From JAIBJN01 sp963811635 (lineage in GTDB: Bacteria > Actinomycetota > Thermoleophilia > Gaiellales > Gaiellaceae), in NCBI GenBank assembly GCA_963811635.1, contig CAWESB010000005.1, forward strand, positions 62,001-126,000: DNA of 64,000 bases. The letters run 5' to 3'. Of the stretch, positions 25,446 to 36,200 are shown in pieces. The notes beneath the pieces were generated by a model that did not search any database, was not told the DNA's origin, and was given only the letters and a program-made list of their open reading frames with translations. Made by a program: the position numbers and the translations under genes. The stretch's first letter is position 1, and the number at the start of each line of letters is the position of its first letter.

Positions 25446-25901
25446 CTACCGCCTGAACTGGAGCTCGTGCCAGGAGGGCACGGGGGCGAGCTCGAGCAGG
25501 GCGCGGCCTCCGTCCGGCTCGCGGTAGCCGAACTCGGCCGTGTGGCCGTCCCAGTCGATCTCGAGGAGGTTCTCCTTGACGCGCTGGTCGAGCCAGGCGC
25601 CGCGGAAGATGAGCTTGCGCAGCCAGTAGACCAGCGACTCGTCGTTGACGAGGGCGACCCGCTCCCAGTGGCGGACGAGGTACTCGCCCAGCCCGCTCTG
25701 CGGATCGTCGATGCGGCCGTGGGCGGTCAGCTCGACGAGGTCGGCAGTCTCGGCCTCCTCGAGCTCGCCCGGCTCGACGAGCCGAAGCTTCACGGCGGCT
25801 GCGTTGACGCGCTGCTCGAAGTCGATCGCGTTGAAGCTGAAGCGATACCCGAGGAACTCGACGACGTAGTCGTCCCCCGACGTGTAGTTCGGCTCGCTCA
25901 C
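25446..25901 (-). CDS. Conserved hypothetical protein
   Basis: 151 residues from GTG 25901, preceded by AGGATGGG (a longer frame to 25961 exists). Begins SEPNYTSGDDYVVEFLGYRFSFNAIDFEQRVNA; soluble, many aromatic and acidic residues, no known motif. Convergent with the M28 gene and divergent from recJ by 80 bases. Confidence 0.65.
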   Translation of the reverse strand: MSEPNYTSGDDYVVEFLGYRFSFNAIDFEQRVNAAAVKLRLVEPGELEEAETADLVELTAHGRIDDPQSGLGEYLVRHWERVALVNDESLVYWLRKLIFRGAWLDQRVKENLLEIDWDGHTAEFGYREPDGGRALLELAPVPSWHELQFRR

Positions 25902-25981
25902 CCCATCCTGAGGATAACCACGAGCCTCGAAGGGCGCTGTCGGAGCGGGTCCGTCCGACACGCTCCCTACGGTGGAACGCG

Positions 25982-27854
25982 ATGCACGAGGGCACCTGGA
26001 CGATGCGTCCGTGCCCCCGCGGGGAGGTACGTGAGCTCGCCAAGGCGCTCGGCGTCGGCGAAGCGACGGCAGGCGTCCTCGTCCGGCGGGGCTACGGCGA
26101 CCCCGAGACGGCGCGGGCCTTTCTCGCCGCCGAGCCCCCTGGGCACGACCCCTTCCTGCTCGGAAACGTCGAGGCCGCCTGCACGCTCGTGCGGGAGACG
26201 ATCGCCGCCGGTGGGCGCATCTGCGTGCACGGCGACTACGACGTCGACGGGATCTGCGCGACCGCGCTCGCGGTCACGGCGCTGCGCGGCCTCGGCGCCG
26301 ACGTCGAGTGGCACCTCCCGAGCCGCTTCGAGGAGGGTTACGGCGTCTCCAGAGACACGCTGGCGCGCCTCGCGGAGGAGGAGTGCGCCCTCGTCCTCAC
26401 GGTCGACTGCGGTATCACAGCCGTGGAGGAGATCGCCGAGGCCCGCGCGGCGGGCCTGAACGTGATCGTCACCGACCACCATCGCCCCGGCGAGACGCTG
26501 CCGGACTGCCCGGTCGTGGCGACGCGGCCGTCGGAGTACCCGTTCCCGGAGCTTTGCGGCACCGGCGTCGTCTTCAAGCTGCTCGAGGCGCTCGGCGCCG
26601 ACGGGCTCGACCGCCATCTCGACCTCGTCGCACTGGCAACCGTCGCGGACGTCGTCCCGCTCCTCGACGAAAACCGCGCCCTCGTGGCGGCGGGGATGAG
26701 GCGACTCGCGCGGACGGACAAGCCGGGGCTGCAGGCGCTCATGCGCGTGGGCGGGGTCGACCCGGCGGCGCTCGACACTGGCTCGATCGCCTTCCGTCTC
26801 GCGCCGCGCATCAACGCGGCGGGCCGTCTGGGTCATCCCGGCGCGGCACTCGACCTGCTGCTCACGGAGGACGAGGCGGAGGCAGGCAGGCTGGCGGGCG
26901 AGCTCGAGTCGCTCAACCGCGATCGGCAGGCGGTCGAGGAGCGGATCCTGCGCGACGCGATTCGCCAGGTTGAGGAGTGGCCGGAGCCGAAGCGCCGCCG
27001 CCTGGGGTACGTGATCGCGGGCGAGGACTGGCACCGCGGCGTCATCGGCATCGTCGCCTCCCGGCTCGTCGAGCGCTTCCACCGGCCCGTCGTGCTCATC
27101 GCCGGGGGTGAGCCCGGCGAGGACTGGGTCGGCTCGGGCCGCTCGGTGTCCGCCTTCGACCTGCACGGGGCACTCGGCGCCTGCTCGCAACCTGCTCGGG
27201 CGCTGGGGAGGTCACCGCGCGGCGGCCGGGCTCTCGATCGCACCGGGGAACGTGGAGGCCTTCGCCGAGGCCTTCGCGGAGCACGCGGCCGGCGTGCTTG
27301 CCCTGGAGGACCTGCAGCCGGTCACGCCCGTCGACGCGGTCGTGCGGGGCAGCGAGCTGACCCTGGGCCTCTGCGAGGAGCTCGAGCAGCTGGCGCCGTT
27401 CGGCCTCGGGAACCCCAACATCACGCTGCTCGCCGTCGGCGCCGAGCTCTCCGACCTGGACGCGATCGGCGAGGGGAAGCACCTGCGCCTCGCCGTCACC
27501 GCCGGCGGGGCGCGCTCGGGCGCGATCGCCTTCGGCCGCGGGTCGGCGCTCGACCGCTTCCGGCAGCCAGGGCGCTACGACGTGGCCTTCAAGCTCTCCG
27601 CCAACCGCTGGAACGGGACGGTGACGCCGCAGCTGGTCGTGCGCGAGATCTTCGCCACGCCGGCGCGGTTCGAGGAGCTCCGGCGCATGCTGCTCGCGGA
27701 GTGGAAGGCCGGGCCGGAGCGCTGGAGCCCGTGGGCGCACGAGGTCTTCGGCGAGCTCGGGCTCGACGAAGACGCTGCAGGCTGGCGGCCGCTCGTCGAG
27801 TCGCCGGCGTTCCTGGCCGCGCTCCGCGAGGAGCCCGCCGCCGAAGCCGCATAG
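25982..27854 (+). CDS. recJ: Single-strand DNA exonuclease RecJ, interrupted by one frameshift
   Basis: DHH phosphoesterase acting 5'-3' on ssDNA in recombination and repair. Motifs: HGDYDVDGICA (about 82-92), LTVDCGITA, VTDHHRPGE and INAAGRLGHP. The first frame runs to about 27190 (GRSVSAFDLHGALGACS); the next frame resumes with NLLGRWGGHRAAAGLS, the conserved DHHA1 motif, and continues to 27854. One extra C near 27187-27191 explains the break. Repaired length is about 620 residues, normal. A sequence error or a recent mutation are both possible. Confidence 0.87.
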
Positions 27855-27903
27855 TCGGGGCCGCCTGCCTCGAACGGGGGCCTGGGCCCGCAACCCAGGA
27901 AGC

Positions 27904-27909
27904 TAAGAT
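27904..27909 (+). promoter_or_regulatory. -10 box TAAGAT for rel
   Basis: Six bases upstream of ATG 27916; no ribosome binding site between them. Confidence 0.55.
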
Positions 27910-27915
27910 GGGCTC

Positions 27916-30126
27916 ATGGCGGGTCAGGTGCTCACCGCGTCCGCCGAGCGGCACCGCGAGCTGTTCGATCAGCTCGTGGCGGAAGTGGCGGCGTACAACC
28001 CCGATGTCGATCGGGACCTCCTCGAGCGCGCGTACCACTTCGCCTCGGAGGCACACGAGCATCAGCAGCGCCGGAGCGGGGAGGACTTCATCCTCCATCC
28101 GCTCGGGGTCGCGCTCATCCTCGCCGAGCTCCGCAGCGACGACGCCACGGTCGCCGCCGGGATCCTCCACGACGTCGTCGAGGACACGGACGCGACCATC
28201 GAGCAAGTGCGCGAGGAGTTCGGCGACGAGGTCGCCCGCCTCGTCGAAGGCGTCACGAAGCTGACCCGGATCCACTTCCAGAGCCGCGAGCAGGCGCAGG
28301 CGGAGAACTACCGCAAGATGATCGTCGCGATGGCGGAGGACCATCGCGTCATCCTCATCAAGCTCGCGGACCGCCTGCACAACATGCGGACGATCGAGTA
28401 CCTCGGCAAGCAGAAGCAGCTCCAGAAGGCGCGCGAGACGCTCGAGGTGTACGCGCCGCTCGCGCACCGCCTCGGTATCCACACGATCAAGTGGGAGCTC
28501 GAGGACCTCGCCTTCGAGACCCTCCACCCACGGAAGTACGCCGAGATCCAGGCGATGGTCAACGAGCGCCGGGCGGAGCGGGAGAAATACGTCGAGGGCG
28601 CCGGCAAGGTGCTGAAGCGCGAGCTGGACAAGGTCGGCATCCCTGCCGAGATCTCCTCGCGCGCGAAGCACTTCTACTCCATCTACGAAAAGATGGTGAA
28701 GCGCGGGAAGGAGTTCAACGAGATCTACGACCTGACCGCGATGCGCGTCCTCGTCGACCGCGAGGACAAGGAGGGCGAGCGCGACTGCTACGGCGCGCTC
28801 GGCGTCATCCACTCGCTCTGGAAGCCGATGCCCGGCCGCTTCAAGGACTACGTGGCCATGCCCAAGTTCAACATGTACCGCTCGCTGCACACCACCGTGA
28901 TCGGGCCGGAGGGGAAGCCGCTCGAGATCCAGGTGCGCACGCGGAACATGCACAAGACGGCCGAGCGCGGCATCGCGGCGCACTGGCTCTACAAGGGCCG
29001 AAAGGGCAAGAAGGCGACCGAGGCCGAGCTGGCCTGGATGAAGCAGCTGGCCGACTGGCAGCGGGAGGAGACCGACTCCCGCGAGCTCATGCGCGCGTTC
29101 CCGGAGCTGGCGCTGGACGAGGTCTACGTCTTCACGCCCAAGGGCGAGGTCAAGAGCCTCCCGGGCGGCTCGACGCCGATCGACTTCGCCTACTCCGTGC
29201 ACACGGACGTGGGGCACCGCACGGTCGGGGCCAAGGTGAACGGCCGCATCGTTCCGCTCCACTACCGCCTGAAGAGCGGCGACTTCGTCGAGATCCTTAC
29301 ATCGAAGCAGACGAGCCGCGGGCCTTCCCGGGACTGGCTCTCGCTGGCCGTCTCCTCGCGCGCGCGCAACAAGATCCGCCAGTGGTTCAGCCGCGAGACG
29401 CGCGAGGTGGCCGAGCAGCGCGGCCGCGAGTCGCTCGAGAACGCGCTCAAGCAGCACAACCTGCCCTACAAGAAGCTTTCCGGCTCGCCGCTCCTCGCCG
29501 AGATCATCCGCGAGATGGGCTTCAAGAAGGCCGAGGACTTCTACCTCGCCCTCGGCTCCGGGAAGCTCCAGGTCTCGCAGGTTGCGAACAAGGTCCTTCA
29601 CCGGCTGAAGACCGAAGGCGTGGTCGAGGAGGAGACACTCCCGCGCCGGCCCAAGGAGCGCGAAGCGGTCGCTTCGGGGAACTTCGGCATCCACGTCCCG
29701 GGCGTCGTCGACGTGCTCGTTCGCATCGCCAAGTGCTGCACCCCCGTGCCCGGCGACGAGATCGTCGGCTACATCTCGCTCGGCAAGGGCATCACGATCC
29801 ACCGCCTCGACTGCCCCAACGTCAAGGCCCTGATGCGAAACCCCGAGCGCTTCACGCCCGTGGAGTGGGACGGCGGCGCCTCGCAGAGCTTCCGCGTCCA
29901 GATCGCCGTCGTCTCCTGGGACCGCCCGCGACTGCTCGAGGACGTCGCACGAACGTTCGCGGAGCACGGCACGAACATCGTCGAGTACGGCGGGCACGTC
30001 GAGGACCAGATGGCAAAGAACTGGTATGTCGCCGAGGTGGGTGACATCAAGGCGCTTCGTGCGCTGCTCGGCTCGCTCCGCAACCTCGAGTCCGTCTTCG
30101 ACGCCTACCGCGTGACACCGTCCTGA
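27916..30126 (+). CDS. rel: Bifunctional (p)ppGpp synthetase/hydrolase Rel
   Basis: 736 residues, complete. HD hydrolase domain (HPLGVALILAEL, LHDVVEDT, near 50-95), synthetase domain (RSLHTTVIGPEGKPLEIQVRT, about 322-342), TGS (VYVFTPKGEVKSLPGGSTPIDFAYSVH), zinc-finger/helical region with CCTPVPGDEIVG, and a C-terminal ACT domain. Both active sites look intact, so it makes and degrades the alarmone. Its stop overlaps the start of the coiled-coil gene. Confidence 0.97.
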   Translation: MAGQVLTASAERHRELFDQLVAEVAAYNPDVDRDLLERAYHFASEAHEHQQRRSGEDFILHPLGVALILAELRSDDATVAAGILHDVVEDTDATIEQVREEFGDEVARLVEGVTKLTRIHFQSREQAQAENYRKMIVAMAEDHRVILIKLADRLHNMRTIEYLGKQKQLQKARETLEVYAPLAHRLGIHTIKWELEDLAFETLHPRKYAEIQAMVNERRAEREKYVEGAGKVLKRELDKVGIPAEISSRAKHFYSIYEKMVKRGKEFNEIYDLTAMRVLVDREDKEGERDCYGALGVIHSLWKPMPGRFKDYVAMPKFNMYRSLHTTVIGPEGKPLEIQVRTRNMHKTAERGIAAHWLYKGRKGKKATEAELAWMKQLADWQREETDSRELMRAFPELALDEVYVFTPKGEVKSLPGGSTPIDFAYSVHTDVGHRTVGAKVNGRIVPLHYRLKSGDFVEILTSKQTSRGPSRDWLSLAVSSRARNKIRQWFSRETREVAEQRGRESLENALKQHNLPYKKLSGSPLLAEIIREMGFKKAEDFYLALGSGKLQVSQVANKVLHRLKTEGVVEEETLPRRPKEREAVASGNFGIHVPGVVDVLVRIAKCCTPVPGDEIVGYISLGKGITIHRLDCPNVKALMRNPERFTPVEWDGGASQSFRVQIAVVSWDRPRLLEDVARTFAEHGTNIVEYGGHVEDQMAKNWYVAEVGDIKALRALLGSLRNLESVFDAYRVTPS

Positions 30127-30824
30127 TGGCGGACGACGAGCGCGTCGCCATCCTCGGCGAGCTCGAGCGTGCGGACGAGGCGGTCGGCGTCGAGCAGGCC
30201 GAGCTCGACGAGCTCTACGACGCTGTCGAGGACGTCCGGAGGCGGGCGGTGGAGCTCCAGGAGCTCCAGCTGCGCCTGCCCGCCGAGCGCGCGCTCGCGG
30301 CGGAGGCCGTCGTCGGGGCCGAGCACGCCGTGGCCGACGACGGGCGCGCGCTCGCGCAGGCGGTCGCCGAGCTCGAGGCCGCGGAGGCCGCCGGCGATCC
30401 GGAGCGCCTCGCGGCCGCTCGCCGCTTCGAGATTCGCACGCGCGACCACCTGCACATCGCCGAGCGCAAGGCGGCATCCGCGCGGGAGCTCGCGGCCGAG
30501 CTCGACGCGCGCGCCGAGGCGGCCGGCCGGGAGGCGGCAGGGCTGGAGGCGCGCGCCCGCGAGCTGGCGGAGGCGCTCGAGCGCACGCCGCGCCTCACCG
30601 GCGAGGCGGTCGCGGGCCCCGGCCGCGGGCCGGACGGCGTGGCGGAGTGGGGGACGAGGGCGCGCGCGGCTCTGCTCGTGGCGCGAAGCCAGCTCGCGGC
30701 CGAGCGCGACGCCGTCGTGCGGCAGGCGAACGAGCTCGGCGCCGTCCTGCTCGGAGAGACCCTGCCGCCGACCTCCGCGGCTGCGGTCGCCCGGCGCGTC
30801 GAAGCCGAGCTCGGCGAGAAGTAA
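30126..30824 (+). CDS. Coiled-coil protein, unknown function
   Basis: 232 residues, very rich in Ala, Glu and Arg with heptad-like spacing over about residues 10-165 (ELERADEAV..., AERALAAEAVVGAEHAVA...). No signal peptide or membrane segment. Its ATG overlaps the rel stop (TGATG), so the two are translationally coupled. Low-complexity composition prevents family assignment; a structural or scaffold role is only a guess. Confidence 0.7.
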   Translation: MADDERVAILGELERADEAVGVEQAELDELYDAVEDVRRRAVELQELQLRLPAERALAAEAVVGAEHAVADDGRALAQAVAELEAAEAAGDPERLAAARRFEIRTRDHLHIAERKAASARELAAELDARAEAAGREAAGLEARARELAEALERTPRLTGEAVAGPGRGPDGVAEWGTRARAALLVARSQLAAERDAVVRQANELGAVLLGETLPPTSAAAVARRVEAELGEK

Positions 30825-30832
30825 TCGGCGCG

Positions 30833-30901
30833 TCCCTCGTTCGAGGGATGCCCTCACCCGTTTTGGGTCACTCGATCGAGTGATCGGTACCCCGTTCGGG
30901 G
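30833..30901 (+). other. Four tandem short hairpins before the GGDEF gene
   Basis: Consecutive stem-loops: tccctc-gttc-gaggga (30833-30848), accc-gtttt-gggt (30856-30868), tcactc-gatc-gagtga (30868-30883) and cccc-gttc-gggg (30890-30901). Stems differ in sequence but loops and sizes are alike. They could end the rel transcript or control the next gene. Confidence 0.6.
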
Positions 30902-30947
30902 GATGCGTTGCCCCCAGAGCGAGCCGACGGACCGTGTGAGGCGTCAC

Positions 30948-32168
30948 ATGCGCAACAGCCCCGATGCACGCGATCGCGGGCTCGGCCGCCAGGCGGCCGG
31001 GCTCGAGCTCGTGATCGTCCTCGCGACGGTCACGCTCGTGGCTGCCGTGGGCCAGCCGGAGGCTGTCGGGCGCGACGACTGGATCGCCTTCGCCGTGCTG
31101 CTCCCGCTCGTGGCGATCGCCCACCTGCTCGGCGCCGACAGGACCAAGCATCAGGGCTCACAGCTCTCGCTGGTGCCCATCTTCACCGCGGTGCTGATCC
31201 TCCCGCCCTCGCTGACGACGCTCGTGATCGCCTTCGCGGTCGTCCCGGAGTGGCTCCGCCGGCGCAGCGACTGGTACATCCTCGTCTTCAACGTCTGCAA
31301 CCTCGTCGCGCCTGCCCTGCTCGCCCGGGCCGTCTTCGACGCAGTCGAGGGCAGCACCTCGGCGGGCTGGACGGTGGGAGCGGCGCTCGCCATCGGCGCG
31401 TTCCTGCTCCTCCACTACGGCCTGCTCGCCACCGTGCTGCGTTTCGCCCGCGGCGTCCGCGCGGCGGACACGATCCGGCTCGACTGCGTGCTCATCGACG
31501 CGGGCCTGCTCTCCCTGGGCGCGATCGCGGCCGCGCTCTGGGGCGACTATCCGGGCCTCGTCGCCCTGACGCTCGTCCCGCTCGCCCTCGCCTACCGCTC
31601 GCTCGCGATCCCCGCGCTCGTCGAGGCGACCCGGATCGAGCCGAAGACCGGTCTGTACAACCTCAAGCACCTCCAGGCGGCGCTCGGCCAGGAGCTCGGA
31701 CGCGCGGGCCGGTTCGACCGGCCGGTGGCGCTTCTCATGGTCGACGTCGACCACCTCCGGGACATCAACACCACCCACGGCCACGTGGCGGGCGACCGGG
31801 CGCTGATCGGGGTGGCCGAGGCGCTCAAGCTGGCGACCCGGGAGTACGACGTGGCGGCGCGCTTCGGCGGGGACGAGTTCTGCGTCCTCCTGCCGGAGAC
31901 CGACCTCGACGGCGCGCTCGTCGTCGCCGAGCGCATGCGCGCCCTCGTCGAGGAGACGACGCGTGACGCCGACGTGCGGGTGACCGTCTCCATCGGCGCC
32001 GTTGCCCACCGAGGGGCGGGCGTCACGGCCGAGACGCTGATCGCCGTCGCCGACCGCGCCGCCTATCAGGCCAAGGCGAGCGGCCGGAACGCGATCGCCG
32101 CCGCCCCGCCGATCAGCCCCGTCCAGCAGGCGGAGCAGATCCTGCGCGACTCGCTCCCGGTCGACTGA
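30948..32168 (+). CDS. Membrane-anchored diguanylate cyclase (GGDEF)
   Basis: 406 residues from ATG 30948 (GAGG nine bases upstream; an ATG at 30903 would overlap the hairpin cluster). About six or seven hydrophobic segments in residues 15-225 form a membrane sensor region, followed by a GGDEF domain with the intact RFGGDEFCVLLPE active site and DVDHLRDINTTHGH metal and substrate region. It should make cyclic di-GMP. No RxxD product-inhibition motif is evident just before GGDEF (sequence REYDVAARFGGDEF; REYD at that position may be it). Confidence 0.9.
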   Translation: MRNSPDARDRGLGRQAAGLELVIVLATVTLVAAVGQPEAVGRDDWIAFAVLLPLVAIAHLLGADRTKHQGSQLSLVPIFTAVLILPPSLTTLVIAFAVVPEWLRRRSDWYILVFNVCNLVAPALLARAVFDAVEGSTSAGWTVGAALAIGAFLLLHYGLLATVLRFARGVRAADTIRLDCVLIDAGLLSLGAIAAALWGDYPGLVALTLVPLALAYRSLAIPALVEATRIEPKTGLYNLKHLQAALGQELGRAGRFDRPVALLMVDVDHLRDINTTHGHVAGDRALIGVAEALKLATREYDVAARFGGDEFCVLLPETDLDGALVVAERMRALVEETTRDADVRVTVSIGAVAHRGAGVTAETLIAVADRAAYQAKASGRNAIAAAPPISPVQQAEQILRDSLPVD

Positions 32169-32189
32169 GCGGCCGCTACGCGATGCGGG

Positions 32190-32693
32190 TCAGGGGGCCC
32201 AGCGTTCGCCGCCGGTGTCCCAGCCGACGAGGCAGTGCGGCGAGATGAGCAGCGCCACCCGCTCGAGGAAAGCCTTGTCCTCGGCCCCGAAGGCCGCCGG
32301 GACATCGGAGTCGATGTCGATCTCGCCGACGACGCGACCCTCGTATGCGATGGGGACGACGATCTCGCTGCGTGTCGAGACGAAGCACGCCAGGTAGCGC
32401 TCGTCCGCGTTCACGTCGTCGACGATCTCCGTGACGCCGCTCTTCGCCGCGGCGCCGCAGATGCCCTGCCCGACCGGGATGCGAACGTGCTCGGTTGCCT
32501 GCGGCCCTTTCCAGGGCCCGAGAACGAGGTCGTCGCCCTCGACCAGGTAGATCCCGACCCAGGAGTAGTGCTCGAAGCGGTCGTGAAGGACAGCGACCAC
32601 CTTGCGGAGAACCTCGTCGGCCTCGGTCTCTCGGTTGACGATACGGTCGACGGCCTCGAGCGCGCCCCGATAGGTGTCCGTCGTGGCGCTCAC
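32190..32693 (-). CDS. GAF-domain protein, free methionine-(R)-sulfoxide reductase type
   Basis: 167 residues, a single GAF domain. WVGIYLVEGDDLVLGPWKG, RIPVGQGICGAA and YLACFVSTRSEIVVPI match the fRMsr family, with cysteines in GICG and LACF at catalytic positions. It would reduce free methionine-R-sulfoxide. Its start overlaps the stop of the thioesterase gene by 4 bases. Only two of the three E. coli cysteines are clear, so activity is likely but not certain. Confidence 0.82.
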   Translation of the reverse strand: MSATTDTYRGALEAVDRIVNRETEADEVLRKVVAVLHDRFEHYSWVGIYLVEGDDLVLGPWKGPQATEHVRIPVGQGICGAAAKSGVTEIVDDVNADERYLACFVSTRSEIVVPIAYEGRVVGEIDIDSDVPAAFGAEDKAFLERVALLISPHCLVGWDTGGERWAP

Positions 32694-33163
32694 TCGACCG
32701 GCGCCGCCTGCTCGACGTCAGTCCCCTCGAACTCCGCGATTGCCCGGCGGTAGGCGTCCGAGATCGGAGTCGGCAGACGGTCTGGGCCGGCCACGAGCAC
32801 CATCGTTTGCTCGGCAGTGCACATGAGCAGGTCGTCGTCGACGCGGTAGACGCAGTGCTCGTAGCAGATGCTCGTGACGCCGATCCGCTTCGTGCGGACG
32901 AAGACCTCGAGCATGTCGTCGAAGCGCGCCGGCGCCTCGTAGACGACCGAGGAGGCACGCATGACGAAATCCTTCCCCACGGCCTCCGTACGCAGGAGCC
33001 CGAGGTGGCGCTCGTATTCGACGCGAGCAAGGTCGAAGTAGGGGAGATAACGGCCGTAGTACACGATTCCCTGCGCGTCGGTGTCGGAGAAGCCGACGCG
33101 CTCGAAGGCCGAGAACTTGAACGGCGGCTTGCGGTTGGTGGGCTGCCCGAGATCGATGGTCAC
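32690..33163 (-). CDS. Acyl-CoA thioesterase, 4HBT/YbgC type
   Basis: 157 residues with a hotdog fold. The motif FSDTDAQGIVYYGRYLPYFDLARVEYERHLG contains the catalytic Asp (DAQGIVYYG). Probably hydrolyses an acyl-CoA thioester; chain length unknown. Co-transcribed with the GAF gene. Upstream sequence is shared with the divergent M14 gene. Confidence 0.88.
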   Translation of the reverse strand: MTIDLGQPTNRKPPFKFSAFERVGFSDTDAQGIVYYGRYLPYFDLARVEYERHLGLLRTEAVGKDFVMRASSVVYEAPARFDDMLEVFVRTKRIGVTSICYEHCVYRVDDDLLMCTAEQTMVLVAGPDRLPTPISDAYRRAIAEFEGTDVEQAAPVE

Positions 33164-33259
33164 GCTGGCACGAATCCTAAGGGCGGAGGCGGTTGCGTTT
33201 TCCCCGTGCGCGTGGCAACCTCAAGGCCTTCAACCCGGGCATCACGGAAAGAGGGGATC

Positions 33260-36200
33260 ATGAAACGCTTGCTGATCTTGGGCTGCGCGTTCGTCCTTGC
33301 GCTTGCCTTAGGGGGCCAGGCCGGTGCGGCTGGCGTCAAGCTCAACTACTACAAGGCGACGGTGTCGCAGGACGTCTACCGCGATCTGCTCGCCAAGGGC
33401 ACGGACATCGCCGCGGCCACGGACGTCGCCGGCGGCGTCAGGCTCGAGCTCGTGCTCACGCCGTCGCAGGTGAGCGCGCTGAAGAAGCAGGGCGTCAACG
33501 TGTCCCTGCTTCGCAACTCGAAGGGCCAGACGGCGCGGCAGGCGGCCGCCGCCCAGCTCTCGAGCGGCTTCAACGTCTGGCGCGACTACGACGGCGCGGA
33601 TGGACTCCGCGCCTATCTCTACGATCTCGCGCGGCGGAACCCGCAGCTCACGAAGCTCGAGGTGCTCGGGCACACCGACAAGGGGCGCGAGATCATCGCC
33701 CTCAAGCTGACGCAGGGCGCCCGCGACGTGCCCGACGGCACTCGGCCCGCGGTTCTCTACACCTCGGCGCAGCACGCCCGCGAGTGGATCTCGCCCGAAG
33801 TCAACCGCAGGCTGCTCGCCTACTTCATAACGCAGTGGCGGGCGAACAACAAGGCAATCAAGGACATGCTGAAGGAGAACGAGTTCTGGTTCGTGCTCGT
33901 TGCGAACCCGGATGGGTACCAGTACACGTTCTCGAGCCCCGACACGAGGCTGTGGCGGAAGACCCTTCGTGACAACAACGGCAACGGGACGACCGAGGTC
34001 GGAGACGGCGTCGACCCCAACCGGAACTACCCGGAGCACTGGAACTACGACAACGAAGGCTCCTCCGGAGTCGAATCCAGCGATACGTATCGCGGCCCGG
34101 CCAAGGAGTCCGAGCCCGAGACGCAGGCGATCACGGGTCTGTACGACCGCATCGATTTCGCCTTCCACGTCAACTACCACTCCGCCGGCCAGTGGCTGCT
34201 CTATCCCGAGGGGTGGCAGATCGGGGCACCGACCGCAGACGACCCGATCTACTTCGCCCTGTCGGGAAACCTCGACAACCCGGCGATCGCAGGCTTCCAT
34301 CCGGGGATCTCGTCCGACGTGCTCTACGTCACGAACGGCGAGACGACCGATTTCGCCCATGTGCAGCACGGGACGCTCGCGTGGACGCCCGAGCTGTCGG
34401 AGGGCTGCCCGAACTGCGGATTCGTGTTCCCTGACGACGAGGCGCTCGTGCAGGCTGAGTTCGTGCGGAACCTGCCGTTCGCTCTCGACGTTGCGAAGTC
34501 GGCTTCCGACCCCGATGACCCGGTCTCGCACCTGGGCCTCGAGACGAAGCCCTTCTACCTGAAGAGCGACGACACGTACAAGACGGGCCTGCCGCTCGCC
34601 AACTTCACGTTCGACGTCTCCTACGGCGATCCGCAGGAGGTGCGCGTGCTGGCGAAGCGGTCCCTCGGAGCTGTGACGCTCAAGTACAGCATCAACGGTG
34701 GGCCCGCTCAGAGCGCGCCGACCCAGGAGTGGAACGGCGGCGAGCGCTACGGCGGCCAGACCGACGTCTACTACCACGTCATGCGCGGGACGGTCACAGG
34801 AACGAGTCCCGGCAACAGCGTCGAGGTGTGGTTCGAGGGTGGCGGCGAGACGAGTGACTCGTTCACGTACACGGCGGCGGTCGAGTCGTCCAACGACGTG
34901 CTCATCCTCTCCGCCGAGGACTACTCGGGCGCCTCCCCCGTTCAGACGCCCGGGCCGCACTACCTCTCCTTCTACGAGGATGCCCTGGCGGCGAACGGCA
35001 GAGGCTTCGATGTCTACGACGTTGACGCCCGCGGCCGCAAGGCGGCCACCTTCCTCGGCGTCCTCAGCCACTACGACGCAGTCGTCTGGTACACCGGCGA
35101 CGACGTCATCACGAGGGAGCCCGGCTGGGTCGGCGGAAACGGCTCACGCCTCGCGATGGACGAAGTGCTTCATGCTCGTGAGTACCTGAACGAGGGCGGA
35201 CGCGTCCTGTACTCGGGTAAGAACGCGGGCCTCCAGTTCGCGTCCCCCCAGGTGCAGCTCTACGACCCGACCGCGGCCAACGCGCAGTGCTCGGCACTCC
35301 CGCCGTCCGCAGATCCTCGGCGTTGCCTCATCCTCTTCGGATCGACGTCGAGCGACCTGCAAAACGACGTGCTCGAGTACTGGTTCGGCTCGTACCTGTT
35401 CAACGGCGGGGCGGGCGTGAACACCGGTCCCGGGGACATCTTCAACGTTCTGGGCACGGACACGCCGTTCACGTCGCTGCAGCTGATGTTCAACGGCGCG
35501 GACAGCGCGCAGAACCAGAACACCGCGAACTCGTTCATCGCGACGAGCGGCATCCTGCCCGTCGACGACTACCCGCAGTTCGAGAGTTGGGTCTCGGCGA
35601 GGTACGACCGGCCGGGCGGGCCTTTCGCCCCTCACACGGGCGAGAGCTACGCGTACTCGCAGATCGCCGACGTCTCCTACAAGCAGCTGACGCGGTCGAT
35701 CACCGTCCCGGCGGGGGATCCGGCTCCGCTCCGGTTCTGGGCCTCCTACAACACCGAGCCCGCATGGGACCACCTGTTCGTGGAGGCTGTCGATGCGGCC
35801 GGAAACCGGACGACGCTTCCGAGCGCGTTCACGACGACGAGCACGGGCGACAGCTGCCCGGCCGGCTGGCAGGAGCTGCACCCGTGGCTCGAGGAGTACC
35901 AGGGCGCCGACTGCTCGGGGCCCAAGTGGAACGCCGCCTCCGGCAACTCCCAGGGGTGGCACGAGTGGGTGATCGATCTGGACGCCTACGCGGGCCAGAC
36001 GGTCCAGATCTCGATCTCCTACGCCAGCGACTGGGCGGTCCAGGGGCTCGGCGTCTTCATCGACGACGTGACCCTGCCCGACGGCTCGACGACCTCGTTC
36101 GAGGGCGGCGACACCGGCGGCTGGGCCGTGGCCGGTCCTCCGCCTGGAAGCGGGCCGAACGCGAACAACTTCGTGTTCACCACAGGTGCCGGCTTCCCGG

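Noticed and set aside
27589..30477. 962-codon open frame on the minus strand opposite rel
   Set aside because: Covers a fully motif-supported rel gene; no start signal or family match; low-complexity.
32807..33259. Extension of the M14 gene upstream of 33260
   Set aside because: It runs antisense through the thioesterase gene and would bury the signal peptide.
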